In this document: piece after piece, positions 52,751 to 61,511 of the stretch | Layout: every line of letters starts with the position of its first letter | Position numbering within the stretch: the stretch's first letter is position 1 | Source of the DNA: G963677915 sp963677915 | GTDB lineage: Bacteria; Bacillota; Clostridia; Lachnospirales; Vallitaleaceae | Direction: 5' to 3' | Assembly (NCBI GenBank): GCA_963677915.2 | Contig: CAXXGE010000033.1 | Coordinates: 38,007 to 102,006 of the forward strand | Length of the DNA: 64,000 nucleotides | The notes under the pieces: model-generated | The model's input: only the letters and a program-made list of their open reading frames with translations | Databases searched by the model: none | Told to the model about the DNA's origin: nothing | Made by a program: the position numbers and the translations under genes

Positions 52751-53647
52751 TTACAGTCCGGTTTTTTCTTCTATATATTTACGTGCGATTAAAGCGTATT
52801 CAAATGGATTGGCAATAGCAGGATCCTGCTCGGCTTCCACCACCATCCATCCTTCATAGCCGGCTTCGTCAAGTATGTCGAAAATTGGTTGGAAATCCAG
52901 GTCACCGTCACCAGGCACGGTGAATGTTCCCATGCGGACGCCTTCAAGGAAGCTTAGGCTCTTTTCTTTCACTTCGTTGACCAAATCCATACGTACATCT
53001 TTTAAATGGACATGTGCTACACGATCGATGTGTTTTCTCAGAACATCATAGGCAGCTTGAGGGTTTCCTTCCGAGTAAACCAGATGACCTGAATCAAAAA
53101 GCAAATAGACATTGTCGTTGGTCCGGTTCATGAATTCGTCGATTTCGGCAGGTGTCTGTACACCGGTTCCCATGTGGTGATGGAAGGAGACTTTCATGCC
53201 AACTTCTTCTGCTAGTTCAGCCAGATGGTTCATTCCTTCGGTTACCTTTACCCATTCTTCTCCTGAATAGACTGGCTTGTTATGAAAAATAGATTTTTTT
53301 GTACCTTGAATGGAATTGCCTTGTTCAGAGCATCCAATAACCTTGGCACCGGCAGCCTTTAAGAAGTCCCGGGATTTTATAAAAGCTTCATAAGTGACTT
53401 CCGGTTCTTCCGAAGTGAAAAGGGTAGAAAACCATGCGTTGCATATTGTCATACCTCTTAACTTCAGCGCTTTGTTTAAAATATTCACGTCGGAAGGATA
53501 CTTGCCACCGACTTCGCTTCCGGTATATCCAGCCAATGCCATTTCACTGATCGTCTGCTCAAAAGTGTTTTCCTTACCTAATTCCGGCATATCATCATTT
53601 GTCCAGGCAATAGGAGCAATACCCAATAATACTTTTTCTTTGTTCAT
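52751..53647 (-). CDS. iolE: Inosose dehydratase
   Basis: The 298-residue protein begins with the IolE signature G-I-A-P-I-A-W-T-N-D-D-M-P-E-L-G and contains A-G-Y-T-G-S-E-V-G-G-K-Y-P. It also has metal-ligand motifs S-F-H-H-H-M-G-T-G, F-D-S-G-H-L-V-Y, V-H-L-K-D-V-R and V-V-E-A-E-Q-D-P. IolE dehydrates 2-keto-myo-inositol. The length is normal and the frame intact, unlike the two decayed paralogues to the left. It is driven by a consensus promoter at 53805-53833. Confidence 0.85.
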   Translation of the reverse strand: MNKEKVLLGIAPIAWTNDDMPELGKENTFEQTISEMALAGYTGSEVGGKYPSDVNILNKALKLRGMTICNAWFSTLFTSEEPEVTYEAFIKSRDFLKAAGAKVIGCSEQGNSIQGTKKSIFHNKPVYSGEEWVKVTEGMNHLAELAEEVGMKVSFHHHMGTGVQTPAEIDEFMNRTNDNVYLLFDSGHLVYSEGNPQAAYDVLRKHIDRVAHVHLKDVRMDLVNEVKEKSLSFLEGVRMGTFTVPGDGDLDFQPIFDILDEAGYEGWMVVEAEQDPAIANPFEYALIARKYIEEKTGL

Positions 53648-53701
53648 AAGAATAGATCCTTTCTTCTCGAAAAAGACACAACTTACCCGTAGGTAGTTGC
53701 A

Positions 53702-53729
53702 TTGACTTATATTTATTTGTTAGTATAAT
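53702..53729 (+). promoter_or_regulatory. Plus-strand promoter toward the histidine kinase
   Basis: TTGACT (53702-53707), 16-base spacer, TATAAT (53724-53729). The nearest plus-strand gene starts at 53907, giving a leader of about 170 bases. It faces the minus-strand promoter across about 75 bases. Confidence 0.5.
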
Positions 53730-53804
53730 GAGAAAAGAAAGGAAATACAAAAAAGCAGACATAGACGCTTCACGTTTATGATTGCTTGCAATTGAGATGA
53801 AATT

Positions 53805-53833
53805 ATTATATACTCAAAAAAAAATAAAGTCAA
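53805..53833 (-). promoter_or_regulatory. Minus-strand promoter of iolE
   Basis: On the minus strand TTGACT (53833-53828), 17-base spacer, TATAAT (53810-53805), a near-perfect sigma-A promoter. Transcription would run leftward through the plus-strand promoter region into iolE with a leader of about 150 bases. Confidence 0.65.
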
Positions 53834-53906
53834 TGGTGTTTTCGGATATTGGTTAAAAAATACTTAAGTAGCCTTTTATATTGGTACGGTATTTAGGGGG
53901 AGCGAT

Positions 53907-55613
53907 ATGAATTTCAGAATCAAATTAATATTGATTTTCTTTTTAGTTATTGCTATTACAAGCATTGCGGCATCTTCCATTTATTATTACAACTCGGTGA
54001 ATATCATTGAAGAAAACTACAAGAATCTGGTTCGTGAAAATGTGAGCAATGAGGTTGAACAGTTCGACGAAATGATGAAGGGGATTTACTATACTGTTCT
54101 TGAAATCAGTCTGGATGAACAGCTTGTCAACCTTATCAAAAACAGTGACCAAGATGAGGAAACCCTGCTGAACATCAGTCTGCTTCTTCATGAATACCAA
54201 TTGCAAAACGAAAAGATCGATTCGATTTATGTTTATTTAAAGAACATTGATTATGTTGCAAAATCAGAGGAATATAAAGCAGCAAAAAGTGAAATTTCGG
54301 CGCGAGATATACAATGGCTCCAAGCGATACAGGACCGGACAATGACAATCTATCCTGTTTTTTTGCTGGACACTATTGGAGCGGTTCCCAAGCGGACGAT
54401 TTCATATTCTGTACCGATTATCGATAAGGAAAGTGGGGACATTTTAGGGGAAGTATGTGTTAATGTAGATGAACGGGTTGTTTTTTACACCTACCTGGAA
54501 ACGCTGCGTCGGACCGATGAGTATAGCACTGAGATTATTGATGAAAATAATCGGGTTATTTCTGCTGAGGATATTAATCATCTGAATGAAATTGAAAACG
54601 GTCAGGCGGATTTGATTTTATACTCTTCCTTCACCAATTACCGTTTTGCCAGTGACATTAACTCGGCAGAGGTGACGGCAACCATAGCGGATATAAGAAA
54701 CAAGATGATTTTGACTGCGATTATTGCAGTTATCTCCGCCGTGTTTATCGGAGGTATGCTGACAAATAAGATGTATTCCAGAATCTACAATTTAAAGTTG
54801 GCCATGGAACATTTCAGTAATGGTGAGTTATCCACAAGAGCAAAAGTGAAAAGCTATGATGAAATCGGAGAGCTTAGTGTCGGTTTCAACAGTATGGCAG
54901 GCCGTGTTGAAGACCTCATTGAAGAACTGGTTTCTGAGCGGTATCTGAAGGAAAAGGCGGAGCTTGAAGCCCTTGAATATCAAATTACACCGCATTTTAT
55001 GTATAACACACTCAATTCCATCCGTTTTGCGGCATTCTTAAAAGGTGAAAAAGAAACCAGTGAGCTTCTTTACGCTTTTATCAATCTGCTCCAGTCCAGC
55101 ATCAGCAAAAAAGGTGAAATTATATCGTTGCAGGATGAATTGACTCTAGTAAAGAATTATGTGCTGCTACAACAGTTCAGGCATAAGGATAATTTTGAAG
55201 TGGAGTACCATATTGATGAATCCGTCTTGAACTGTGTTGTTCCCAGGTTGATTTTGCAGCCCCTTGTGGAGAATGCTATCTTCCACGGTCTTGATATCAA
55301 AGCGGGCAAGAATAAAATTTCTATCACTATAGAAAAAAATGAAGATAGACTCCAATTAGTCGTTGAAGATAATGGTATCGGCATGACTAGAGAAGAGGTG
55401 GAAAATATTTTCAACAGCCAGAAGGGTGAAAAAGAGAAGTTCAACCGAATTGGCATCCCAAATATTAAACAAAGAATCAAACTGTATTACGAGGATATGG
55501 GAGATATGATTTATGAGAGCGAAAAGGGAAAAGGTGTGAAGGTGAAGATTCTTATTCCGATAACGGTCTCGATTGGGAGCAAATCACTTGAAAAGGGTGT
55601 GAAATATGAATAA
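53907..55613 (+). CDS. Sensor histidine kinase (YesM/LytS-like)
   Basis: The 568-residue membrane kinase has TM1 at about residues 7-29 and an extracytoplasmic dCache-like sensor region (about 30-265). TM2 lies near 268-288, followed by a HAMP domain (M-Y-S-R-I-Y-N-L-K then S-Y-D-E-I-G-E-L). A His_kinase domain has the phosphoacceptor in I-T-P-H-F-M-Y-N-T-L-N near 363, and a HATPase region carries L-V-V-E-D-N-G-I-G-M. It phosphorylates the response regulator at 56595. Its stop overlaps the following lipoprotein start by 8 bases, so kinase and binding protein are co-translated. Confidence 0.92.
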   Translation: MNFRIKLILIFFLVIAITSIAASSIYYYNSVNIIEENYKNLVRENVSNEVEQFDEMMKGIYYTVLEISLDEQLVNLIKNSDQDEETLLNISLLLHEYQLQNEKIDSIYVYLKNIDYVAKSEEYKAAKSEISARDIQWLQAIQDRTMTIYPVFLLDTIGAVPKRTISYSVPIIDKESGDILGEVCVNVDERVVFYTYLETLRRTDEYSTEIIDENNRVISAEDINHLNEIENGQADLILYSSFTNYRFASDINSAEVTATIADIRNKMILTAIIAVISAVFIGGMLTNKMYSRIYNLKLAMEHFSNGELSTRAKVKSYDEIGELSVGFNSMAGRVEDLIEELVSERYLKEKAELEALEYQITPHFMYNTLNSIRFAAFLKGEKETSELLYAFINLLQSSISKKGEIISLQDELTLVKNYVLLQQFRHKDNFEVEYHIDESVLNCVVPRLILQPLVENAIFHGLDIKAGKNKISITIEKNEDRLQLVVEDNGIGMTREEVENIFNSQKGEKEKFNRIGIPNIKQRIKLYYEDMGDMIYESEKGKGVKVKILIPITVSIGSKSLEKGVKYE

Positions 55614-56571
55614 GATTATGAAAACCATGAAGACTATAGGTCTCATATTTATTTTCGTCAGTATGGCGGCCTGCAAATCGGGTGAACCTGAAAAAGAGAT
55701 AGAATCAGCGGATGGACAGGAGTATGTGATTGGAGTTGTTACCAAGTCTCTGAACAGCGAGTATACTTATTCGCTGAAATCAGGACTTGATGCTGCTGTC
55801 AGGGAAGATGACGTTGATATGATTTTTATACATCCCGATTATGAAACGGAAATTGATGTTCAGAACATCATGATCGACAGTATGGTCAACAGCAATATTG
55901 ATGCACTGATTGTCAGCCCCTGTGACTCTTCCTATACGGATTATGTAGAGGTGGCCAAGAGCAAGAATATTCCCGTCTTTGCGATGGACACTGAATTATA
56001 TCATGACGATGTGCCTTATATCGGTGCCGACAATTATAAAATCGGTGAGATGGCAGCGGAGCAGATGATACAGGAATTGGGCGGTGAAGGGGAGATTGCC
56101 ATTTTAGCCGGTACGCTGGCTGCAGCTCCCCATCTACAACGGATTGAAGGATTCAAGCATTATATTCAGGCAAACAGTGATATTGAGGTGGTTTATGAGG
56201 AAGAGGCTTTTTGCGATTTCAGGCATGCTGTTGCTAAAACTCAGGAAATACTTCTTCTTTTTCCTAATGTGGATGGAATATTTGCAGGCAATGCAACGAT
56301 GGCTCTTGGGGTACTGGACCGGCTGGAGTTTTCAGACCATACTATCGATATCCCCATCATCGGTGTAGATACCCAAAGTGATACGATCCGCAAGGTTATG
56401 GACGGGGAAATCACAGCTATGATTTCACAAAACGGCTATGATATTGGTTATGAAGCAATGAAGACGGTATTTCGTTTCCTTGAAGGAGAGAAGGTGTCCA
56501 GTAAAACCATCATCGAAAGCAAAGTCATAACCAAGGAAAATGCTGAAGAATTTCTGAAGGTTATCAAATAA
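55606..56571 (+). CDS. Sugar-binding lipoprotein of a kinase/regulator trio
   Basis: The signal peptide ends at lipobox S-M-A-A-C (Cys 23). The mature part is a type 1 periplasmic-binding fold: Y-V-I-G-V-V-T-K-S-L-N-S-E-Y, D-A-L-I-V-S-P-C-D-S, Y-I-G-A-D-N-Y-K-I-G and I-I-G-V-D-T-Q-S-D. It sits between kinase and regulator with overlapping start, and no permease adjoins it. The position suggests it presents a sugar or inositol ligand to the kinase ectodomain rather than serving transport. The exact ligand is unknown. Confidence 0.85.
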   Translation: MNKIMKTMKTIGLIFIFVSMAACKSGEPEKEIESADGQEYVIGVVTKSLNSEYTYSLKSGLDAAVREDDVDMIFIHPDYETEIDVQNIMIDSMVNSNIDALIVSPCDSSYTDYVEVAKSKNIPVFAMDTELYHDDVPYIGADNYKIGEMAAEQMIQELGGEGEIAILAGTLAAAPHLQRIEGFKHYIQANSDIEVVYEEEAFCDFRHAVAKTQEILLLFPNVDGIFAGNATMALGVLDRLEFSDHTIDIPIIGVDTQSDTIRKVMDGEITAMISQNGYDIGYEAMKTVFRFLEGEKVSSKTIIESKVITKENAEEFLKVIK

Positions 56572-56594
56572 TAGGGGATTAAGACGGAGGTTTT

Positions 56595-57383
56595 ATGCTG
56601 AAAATTTTAATTGTTGATGATGACTATTTGGTGAGAGCTTACCTTAAAGAGGTCATTGATTGGGAAGCTTATGGATTTGAAATCCTAGAGGATGTTGAAG
56701 ACGGAGAAAATGCGCTTGAATTTTTAAAAGGACATGAGGTAGATCTTATGTTTACTGATATCAGCATGCCCATCATGAACGGAATTGAGCTGATTAAAGA
56801 AGTCAGAAAGATTAACGATGCTTTACGTATTGTGGTTCTAAGCTGTCACGATGATTTTAATTATGTAAAAGAAGCGCTGAAAAACGGTGCAGATGATTAT
56901 GTTCTGAAAAACGACTTGAATGATAGTGACTCTGATGTTTTCATGGCTAAAATAAAGCTCCTGTTTGATGAATCAGGTCAACAGGTGAACAATCCTCAGA
57001 GTGGAAAAAGAGATTTCGAAGAGGATACGCTTATGACAGGCGTTACCAATATGACCGTGATTCAAGGTATTGCCTATATCAAAGAACATTATAAAGATTC
57101 TATATCCCTATCTGATGTGTCGGAACACCTGGGTGTCAATGCAACGTATTTGAGCCGGATTTTCAAACAAGAGACAAATATGAAGTTTACGGATTTCATG
57201 ACTAAATTGAGAATTGAGTATGCACAGGAGCTATTGAAAGAAACGAATAAGAAAATCAAGGATATTTCAACGGAATGCGGATTTTATGAATATCGGTATT
57301 TTTGCAATGTATTTAAAAAGTATACGAATCTGAGTCCGAGAGAATTTCGCAAAATGAATATTATGAATGATTATAATCGATAA
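56595..57383 (+). CDS. Response regulator, AraC-type (YesN-like)
   Basis: Residues 1-120 are a receiver domain: I-V-D-D-D-Y near 7, phospho-acceptor Asp in L-M-F-T-D-I-S-M-P near 54, and V-L-K-N near 107. The C-terminal 100 residues hold two AraC helix-turn-helix motifs (L-S-D-V-S-E-H-L-G-V-N-A-T-Y-L-S-R, then K-D-I-S-T-E-C-G-F-Y-E-Y-R-Y-F). It should activate the ABC transporter and catabolic genes that start at 57813. RBS GACGGAGGTTTT precedes ATG. A terminator follows at 57405. Confidence 0.92.
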   Translation: MLKILIVDDDYLVRAYLKEVIDWEAYGFEILEDVEDGENALEFLKGHEVDLMFTDISMPIMNGIELIKEVRKINDALRIVVLSCHDDFNYVKEALKNGADDYVLKNDLNDSDSDVFMAKIKLLFDESGQQVNNPQSGKRDFEEDTLMTGVTNMTVIQGIAYIKEHYKDSISLSDVSEHLGVNATYLSRIFKQETNMKFTDFMTKLRIEYAQELLKETNKKIKDISTECGFYEYRYFCNVFKKYTNLSPREFRKMNIMNDYNR

Positions 57384-57404
57384 ATGCAAGATTAGATTTT
57401 GTAG

Positions 57405-57447
57405 ACGGCCATGGGATTTAATGAAAATTAGATCCCATGGCCGTTTT
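57405..57447 (+). terminator. Rho-independent terminator after the response regulator
   Basis: ACGGCCATGGGAT (from 57405) pairs with ATCCCATGGCCGT (to 57444) over an AT-rich loop, and TTTT follows. Strong GC-rich stem with U-run. Confidence 0.8.
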
Positions 57448-57812
57448 GGGTTTTGCGGAGAAAATTTGATAAACATTTAACTGATCATAAAAGCAATCCA
57501 CCATAACGCAAAATAATCCACATATGGTAAAGAAATTCTACGTTTTTTTTAACGAAGTCTACATGTTGAGCGTAAATTATTTTGTATAAAACGTATGCAT
57601 TTTCGGGATACAAGGAATGAAGAAGCAGGCATATAATAGTCATATAGCATAAAAGAACCGAGGCACAAAACGAGAAAAGAAAACAATTTAAACAAAATGC
57701 AATTGAGATGCAACTATTGACTAAGCTACACCTGACCATTTCATTATTTTGCTATTAAACTTCCGGAAGATTTTAATAGATCACCACTTTCAAAATTCAA
57801 GGAGGAAAAGAA
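57448..57812. other. Regulatory gap before the ABC transporter operon
   Basis: About 365 AT-rich bases without a supported gene. It contains TATAAT-like strings near 57634 and a TTGACT near 57717. As the target operon of an AraC-type response regulator, this gap is expected to hold its binding site, but no clear direct repeat was identified by eye. GGAGGAAAAGAA lies just before the binding-protein ATG. Confidence 0.4.
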
Positions 57813-58865
57813 ATGTTAAAAAAGAAGTTAATCGTTTGGGGACTGGTTATGATCCTTATTGTAGCTCTAATGGCTGGATGCAGCAGCAAAGAAGACACAA
57901 CAACTACAACTGATACAACACAATCACCAAGTGAGTCAAGTTCTTCAGATGCTACGATGGACGAAGGCAAAGAAAAAGTTACTATTGGATGGGCAATGGC
58001 TAAGTTTGATGACAAATGGTTGTCCTACATGCTGAACGCAGCACAAGAAGAAGCCGATGGACTTGGTGATAGTGCTGAAGTCATTTTCGTTGATGCGAAA
58101 GACGACTCTGCTCAACAGTTGGCTCAAGTTGAAGAGTTCGTCAACCAAGGCGTTGATGCTATCGCAATTGTACCAGTTGATACTGAAGGTTCTGCACCAA
58201 TCACTGATATCTGCAAAGAAGCAGGCATCCCTCTGGTATCTGTAAATCGTGAAATGGCTACACAAGACGATGCAGCTGGTTATGTTGGATCCGACGCTAT
58301 CGTATCTGGTGTCCTTGGAATGGAATACCTTGGCGAGCTTATGGGCGGCGAAGGTAAAATCGTTCTTATGAGAGGTGGAGACGGCCATCCTGCGGCTCGT
58401 GACCGTACAATCGGTGTTAAGAATGTCATCGCTGAGAAATATCCTGATATTGAAATTGTCGCAGAAGATACGGCTAAATGGGACCGCGCTATGGGTCAAA
58501 CATTGATGGAAAACTGGATCAACCAAGGTCTTGAGTTTGATGGCGTTGCTGCAAACAACGACGAAATGGCAATCGGAGCTATCCTGGCGCTTCAAGAGGC
58601 TGGCATGGCTGACGATGTATTCGTAGTAGGTGTCGACGGAACGCCTGACGCACTTGCTTATGTAGAAGCCGGCCTTCTCAGCGCAACTGTATTCCAAAAC
58701 GCAATGGGTCAAGGTGCTGGATCTGTAGATGCAGCATATACTTTGGCAACTGGCGGAACTATCGACAAGATGGTTTTCATCCCATACGAACTGGTTACTC
58801 CAGACAATCTTCAGAAATATGTGGATCTTTGGGCCGAAGCCGGTTGGGTTATGGAATCTCTGTAA
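57813..58865 (+). CDS. Sugar/inositol ABC transporter substrate-binding lipoprotein
   Basis: The 350-residue protein has lipobox L-M-A-G-C (Cys 23), then a Thr/Ser-rich linker typical of surface lipoproteins. Its type 1 binding fold includes I-G-W-A-M-A-K-F-D-D, Q-L-A-Q-V-E-E-F-V-N-Q-G-V-D-A-I, Y-V-G-S-D-A-I-V-S-G and A-N-N-D-E-M-A-I-G-A. It is the first gene of an operon with a double ATPase and a permease. An intercistronic hairpin follows, which usually gives excess binding protein. The ligand is probably an inositol or pentose-like sugar. Confidence 0.92.
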   Translation: MLKKKLIVWGLVMILIVALMAGCSSKEDTTTTTDTTQSPSESSSSDATMDEGKEKVTIGWAMAKFDDKWLSYMLNAAQEEADGLGDSAEVIFVDAKDDSAQQLAQVEEFVNQGVDAIAIVPVDTEGSAPITDICKEAGIPLVSVNREMATQDDAAGYVGSDAIVSGVLGMEYLGELMGGEGKIVLMRGGDGHPAARDRTIGVKNVIAEKYPDIEIVAEDTAKWDRAMGQTLMENWINQGLEFDGVAANNDEMAIGAILALQEAGMADDVFVVGVDGTPDALAYVEAGLLSATVFQNAMGQGAGSVDAAYTLATGGTIDKMVFIPYELVTPDNLQKYVDLWAEAGWVMESL

Positions 58866-58883
58866 GAAATACTTAAAATCAGG

Positions 58884-58909
58884 GATGATACCGTGAAAGC
58901 GGTATCATC
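58884..58909 (+). promoter_or_regulatory. Intercistronic hairpin after the binding-protein gene
   Basis: GATGATACCG (58884-58893) pairs with CGGTATCATC (58900-58909) over a 6-base loop, with TTCTTT following. Such hairpins between a binding-protein gene and its ATPase gene act as partial terminators or 3' stabilisers. Confidence 0.65.
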
Positions 58910-58934
58910 TTCTTTAAAAGGAAAGGGAGTCACT

Positions 58935-60443
58935 ATGGGAAGCGAATATATATTGGAAATGGAAAACGTCTCTAAGACATTCCCCGGTGTCAAAGCCCTG
59001 GACAATGTACAGCTCCATGTAAAAAAAGGTACTGTACATGCTGTCATGGGTGAGAATGGAGCCGGTAAATCGACGTTGATGAAAATAGTTATAGGTATCC
59101 ACGCGGCTGATGCAGGAAACGGTAGACTTGTTTTAGACGGTGAAGAGCTTTCCTTGCAAAACCACAGCATAGCAGTAGCTATCGAAAAAGGCATTTCCAT
59201 GATTCACCAGGAACTCAGCCCGATTCCGGAGATGACGGTATCTGAAAACATATGGCTGGGCCGTGAACCGAAAAAGAACCCCCTCTTCTATGATAAGAAG
59301 AAGATGGTGAAGGATACACAGGACCTGTTTGATGAACTTAGCATCGACAATATCGGGCCGACCGAGAAAATGCGTAATCTGAGCGTTGCCAAAATGCAAA
59401 TGGTCGAAATTGCGAAAGCGATTTCCTATAGTTCAAAGATCATCATCATGGACGAGCCGACTTCTGCAATCACTGACAAAGAAGTCGCCCATCTTTTCAG
59501 AATCGTAAGGAAACTGAAAGCAGAGGGCGTCGCGTTCGTATTCATTACACACAAGATGGATGAGGTATTCGAGATAACAGACGAGGTCAGCGTCTACCGT
59601 GACGGTACCTACGTCGGCACAGAGAGTGAAAAGGACATGACCCGTGATAAGCTGATTGCCATGATGGTCGGTCGAGAAATCACCCAGATGTTCCCAAAAG
59701 AAGAAGCAGAGATCACCGATGTCATCATGTCGGTCAAAGGACTTACAAAAGAAGGTCTTTTCGAAGACGTCAGCTTTGACCTGAGAAAAGGAGAAATACT
59801 CGGACTTGCAGGCCTGATGGGCGCAGGGCGCACAGAGGTCGTCGAGACATTGTTCGGCTACAGGAAAGCCGATGCAGGTGAGATCTATATCCATGGAAAG
59901 AAAGTAAACATCAATTCCCCGAAAGATGCCATTGCCAACAAGATGGCGCTGCTGACGGAAGATAGGAAGCAAACGGGCTGTTTCCTACCACTGTCGGTTA
60001 GAGACAACATGGTCGTTGTCAATATAGGTAAGTACCTAAGCGGCCCCATGCTGAACAAACGCGCACTCGAGCGTGACTGCGAGGAGCAGCGCGATATACT
60101 GGCAGTTAAAACACCGACGCTGGACCAGACAATCAACAACCTGAGCGGCGGCAACCAGCAGAAGGTACTTGTCGCCAGATGGCTGCTTACGCAGCCTGAC
60201 ATCATGATTGTCGACGAACCGACAAGGGGTATCGACGTCGGTGCGAAGGCGGAAATACATAGATTGCTGAGTAAGATGGCCCAGGAGGGCAAAGCTGTTA
60301 TCATGATTTCATCGGAACTTCCAGAAGTCATGGGCATGAGTGACAGAATCCTTGTTATGCATGAAGGAAAAATAACCGGCGAAGTCAGTCGGGATGAAGC
60401 AAACCAAAAACGTATCATGGAATTGGCAACCGCGACTTTCTAA
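58935..60443 (+). CDS. Sugar ABC transporter ATP-binding protein (RbsA/MglA-like)
   Basis: About 502 residues with two ATPase domains. The first has Walker A G-E-N-G-A-G-K-S-T, a degenerate signature L-S-V-A-K-M-Q, and Walker B I-I-M-D-E-P-T-S. The second has a degenerate Walker A L-M-G-A-G-R-T-E, signature L-S-G-G-N-Q-Q-K and I-V-D-E-P-T-R-G-I-D-V-G. This asymmetry is normal for the CUT2 sugar importer family. ATG at 58935 is chosen for GGAAAGGGAGTCACT upstream. It energises uptake through the permease at 60472. Confidence 0.93.
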   Translation: MGSEYILEMENVSKTFPGVKALDNVQLHVKKGTVHAVMGENGAGKSTLMKIVIGIHAADAGNGRLVLDGEELSLQNHSIAVAIEKGISMIHQELSPIPEMTVSENIWLGREPKKNPLFYDKKKMVKDTQDLFDELSIDNIGPTEKMRNLSVAKMQMVEIAKAISYSSKIIIMDEPTSAITDKEVAHLFRIVRKLKAEGVAFVFITHKMDEVFEITDEVSVYRDGTYVGTESEKDMTRDKLIAMMVGREITQMFPKEEAEITDVIMSVKGLTKEGLFEDVSFDLRKGEILGLAGLMGAGRTEVVETLFGYRKADAGEIYIHGKKVNINSPKDAIANKMALLTEDRKQTGCFLPLSVRDNMVVVNIGKYLSGPMLNKRALERDCEEQRDILAVKTPTLDQTINNLSGGNQQKVLVARWLLTQPDIMIVDEPTRGIDVGAKAEIHRLLSKMAQEGKAVIMISSELPEVMGMSDRILVMHEGKITGEVSRDEANQKRIMELATATF

Positions 60444-60471
60444 GTCGGGACCATTTTGGGAGGATAAAAAC

Positions 60472-61452
60472 ATGTCAAAAAATGAAGTGCAGGAAAAAAA
60501 GAGTCTAGGACAGATAGCCTACAATATTTATGATAAATTCGGCATGCTGCTGATCCTGATTGCTCTGGTCATCATCATATCTATTTTGAGGCCGAATTTC
60601 TTGAATCCAAACAACCTGATAAGCATCGTTCGTCAGATGTCTTTCGTATCGATGATTGCAGTCGGATCGATGATGATTATCGTTATCAAGGGTATTGACC
60701 TTTCACCAGGTTCTGTCGTGGCGCTTGCGGCTGTTGTCGTTGCCGATTTGACCAACAACAAGGGTGTGAATCCGTTACTTGCAATCCTGATCGGTCTTGT
60801 TGTAGCGACAGCTTGTGGTGCATTCAGTGGTACAATCATTGCCAGAACAGGTATCCCGCCATTCATCGTAACACTGGGTATGATGACCGGTGTCAGGGGT
60901 GCAGCCCTTCTGTACACCGACGGTAAGCCGATTCCGATCAAGGATGAAACAGTTATCTTTCTTGGAGGCGGTAAAATAGGACCGGTGCCTGTACCGATTA
61001 TTACACTTGTCATCGTTATTGTGGTGGCATACTTGCTGCTCAACAATACGAAAGTCGGACGCCATATTTACGCACTGGGCGGAAATGAAGAAGCGGCCAT
61101 CATATCAGGTATCGACGTCAAGAAACTTAAAATAATGGTTTTTGCGATCGGCGGTTTCCTGGCAGGTCTAGCAGGCATTTCCCTGGCGGCAAGGATCCAC
61201 GCAGGACAGCCAAGCATGGGTCTCCAATACGAGCTCGATGCAATCGCATCTGCAGTTATCGGTGGTACATCCCTTTCAAGCGGTGGTATCGGTACACCTC
61301 AAGGGGTTATTGTTGGAGCGATGATTATCGGTGTTATAAACAGCGGTATGAACCAGCTTAATATCAATTCATACTGGCAGCAGATCGTTAAAGGCGCTAT
61401 CATCATCATCGCAGTCATACTTGATATGCAGAAGGTTAAGAAAGGCAAATAA
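60472..61452 (+). CDS. Sugar ABC transporter permease (RbsC-like)
   Basis: About 326 residues, starting M-S-K-N-E-V-Q-E-K-K after GGGAGGATAAAAAC. It has 8-10 hydrophobic helices and family motifs G-I-D-L-S-P-G-S-V-V-A-L, G-I-P-P-F-I-V-T-L-G-M-M, A-L-G-G-N-E-E-A-A and A-V-I-G-G-T-S-L-S-S-G-G. It forms the membrane channel of a CUT2-type importer with the ATPase and binding protein of the same operon. The frame is complete. Confidence 0.93.
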   Translation: MSKNEVQEKKSLGQIAYNIYDKFGMLLILIALVIIISILRPNFLNPNNLISIVRQMSFVSMIAVGSMMIIVIKGIDLSPGSVVALAAVVVADLTNNKGVNPLLAILIGLVVATACGAFSGTIIARTGIPPFIVTLGMMTGVRGAALLYTDGKPIPIKDETVIFLGGGKIGPVPVPIITLVIVIVVAYLLLNNTKVGRHIYALGGNEEAAIISGIDVKKLKIMVFAIGGFLAGLAGISLAARIHAGQPSMGLQYELDAIASAVIGGTSLSSGGIGTPQGVIVGAMIIGVINSGMNQLNINSYWQQIVKGAIIIIAVILDMQKVKKGK

Positions 61453-61511
61453 TACGAATTACTGAAGTGTAAATAAATCTATTAATAATATTCATTCAGG
61501 AGGATTTAACT

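Noticed and set aside
57945..58712. Long open frame on the minus strand inside the binding-protein gene
   Set aside because: It lies fully antisense to a clearly coding lipoprotein gene, has no ribosome site and no recognisable domain; codon structure of the plus strand explains it.
59885..60418. Antisense open frames over the ABC ATPase
   Set aside because: Same reasoning: shadow of a strongly conserved gene with both ATPase domains on the plus strand.
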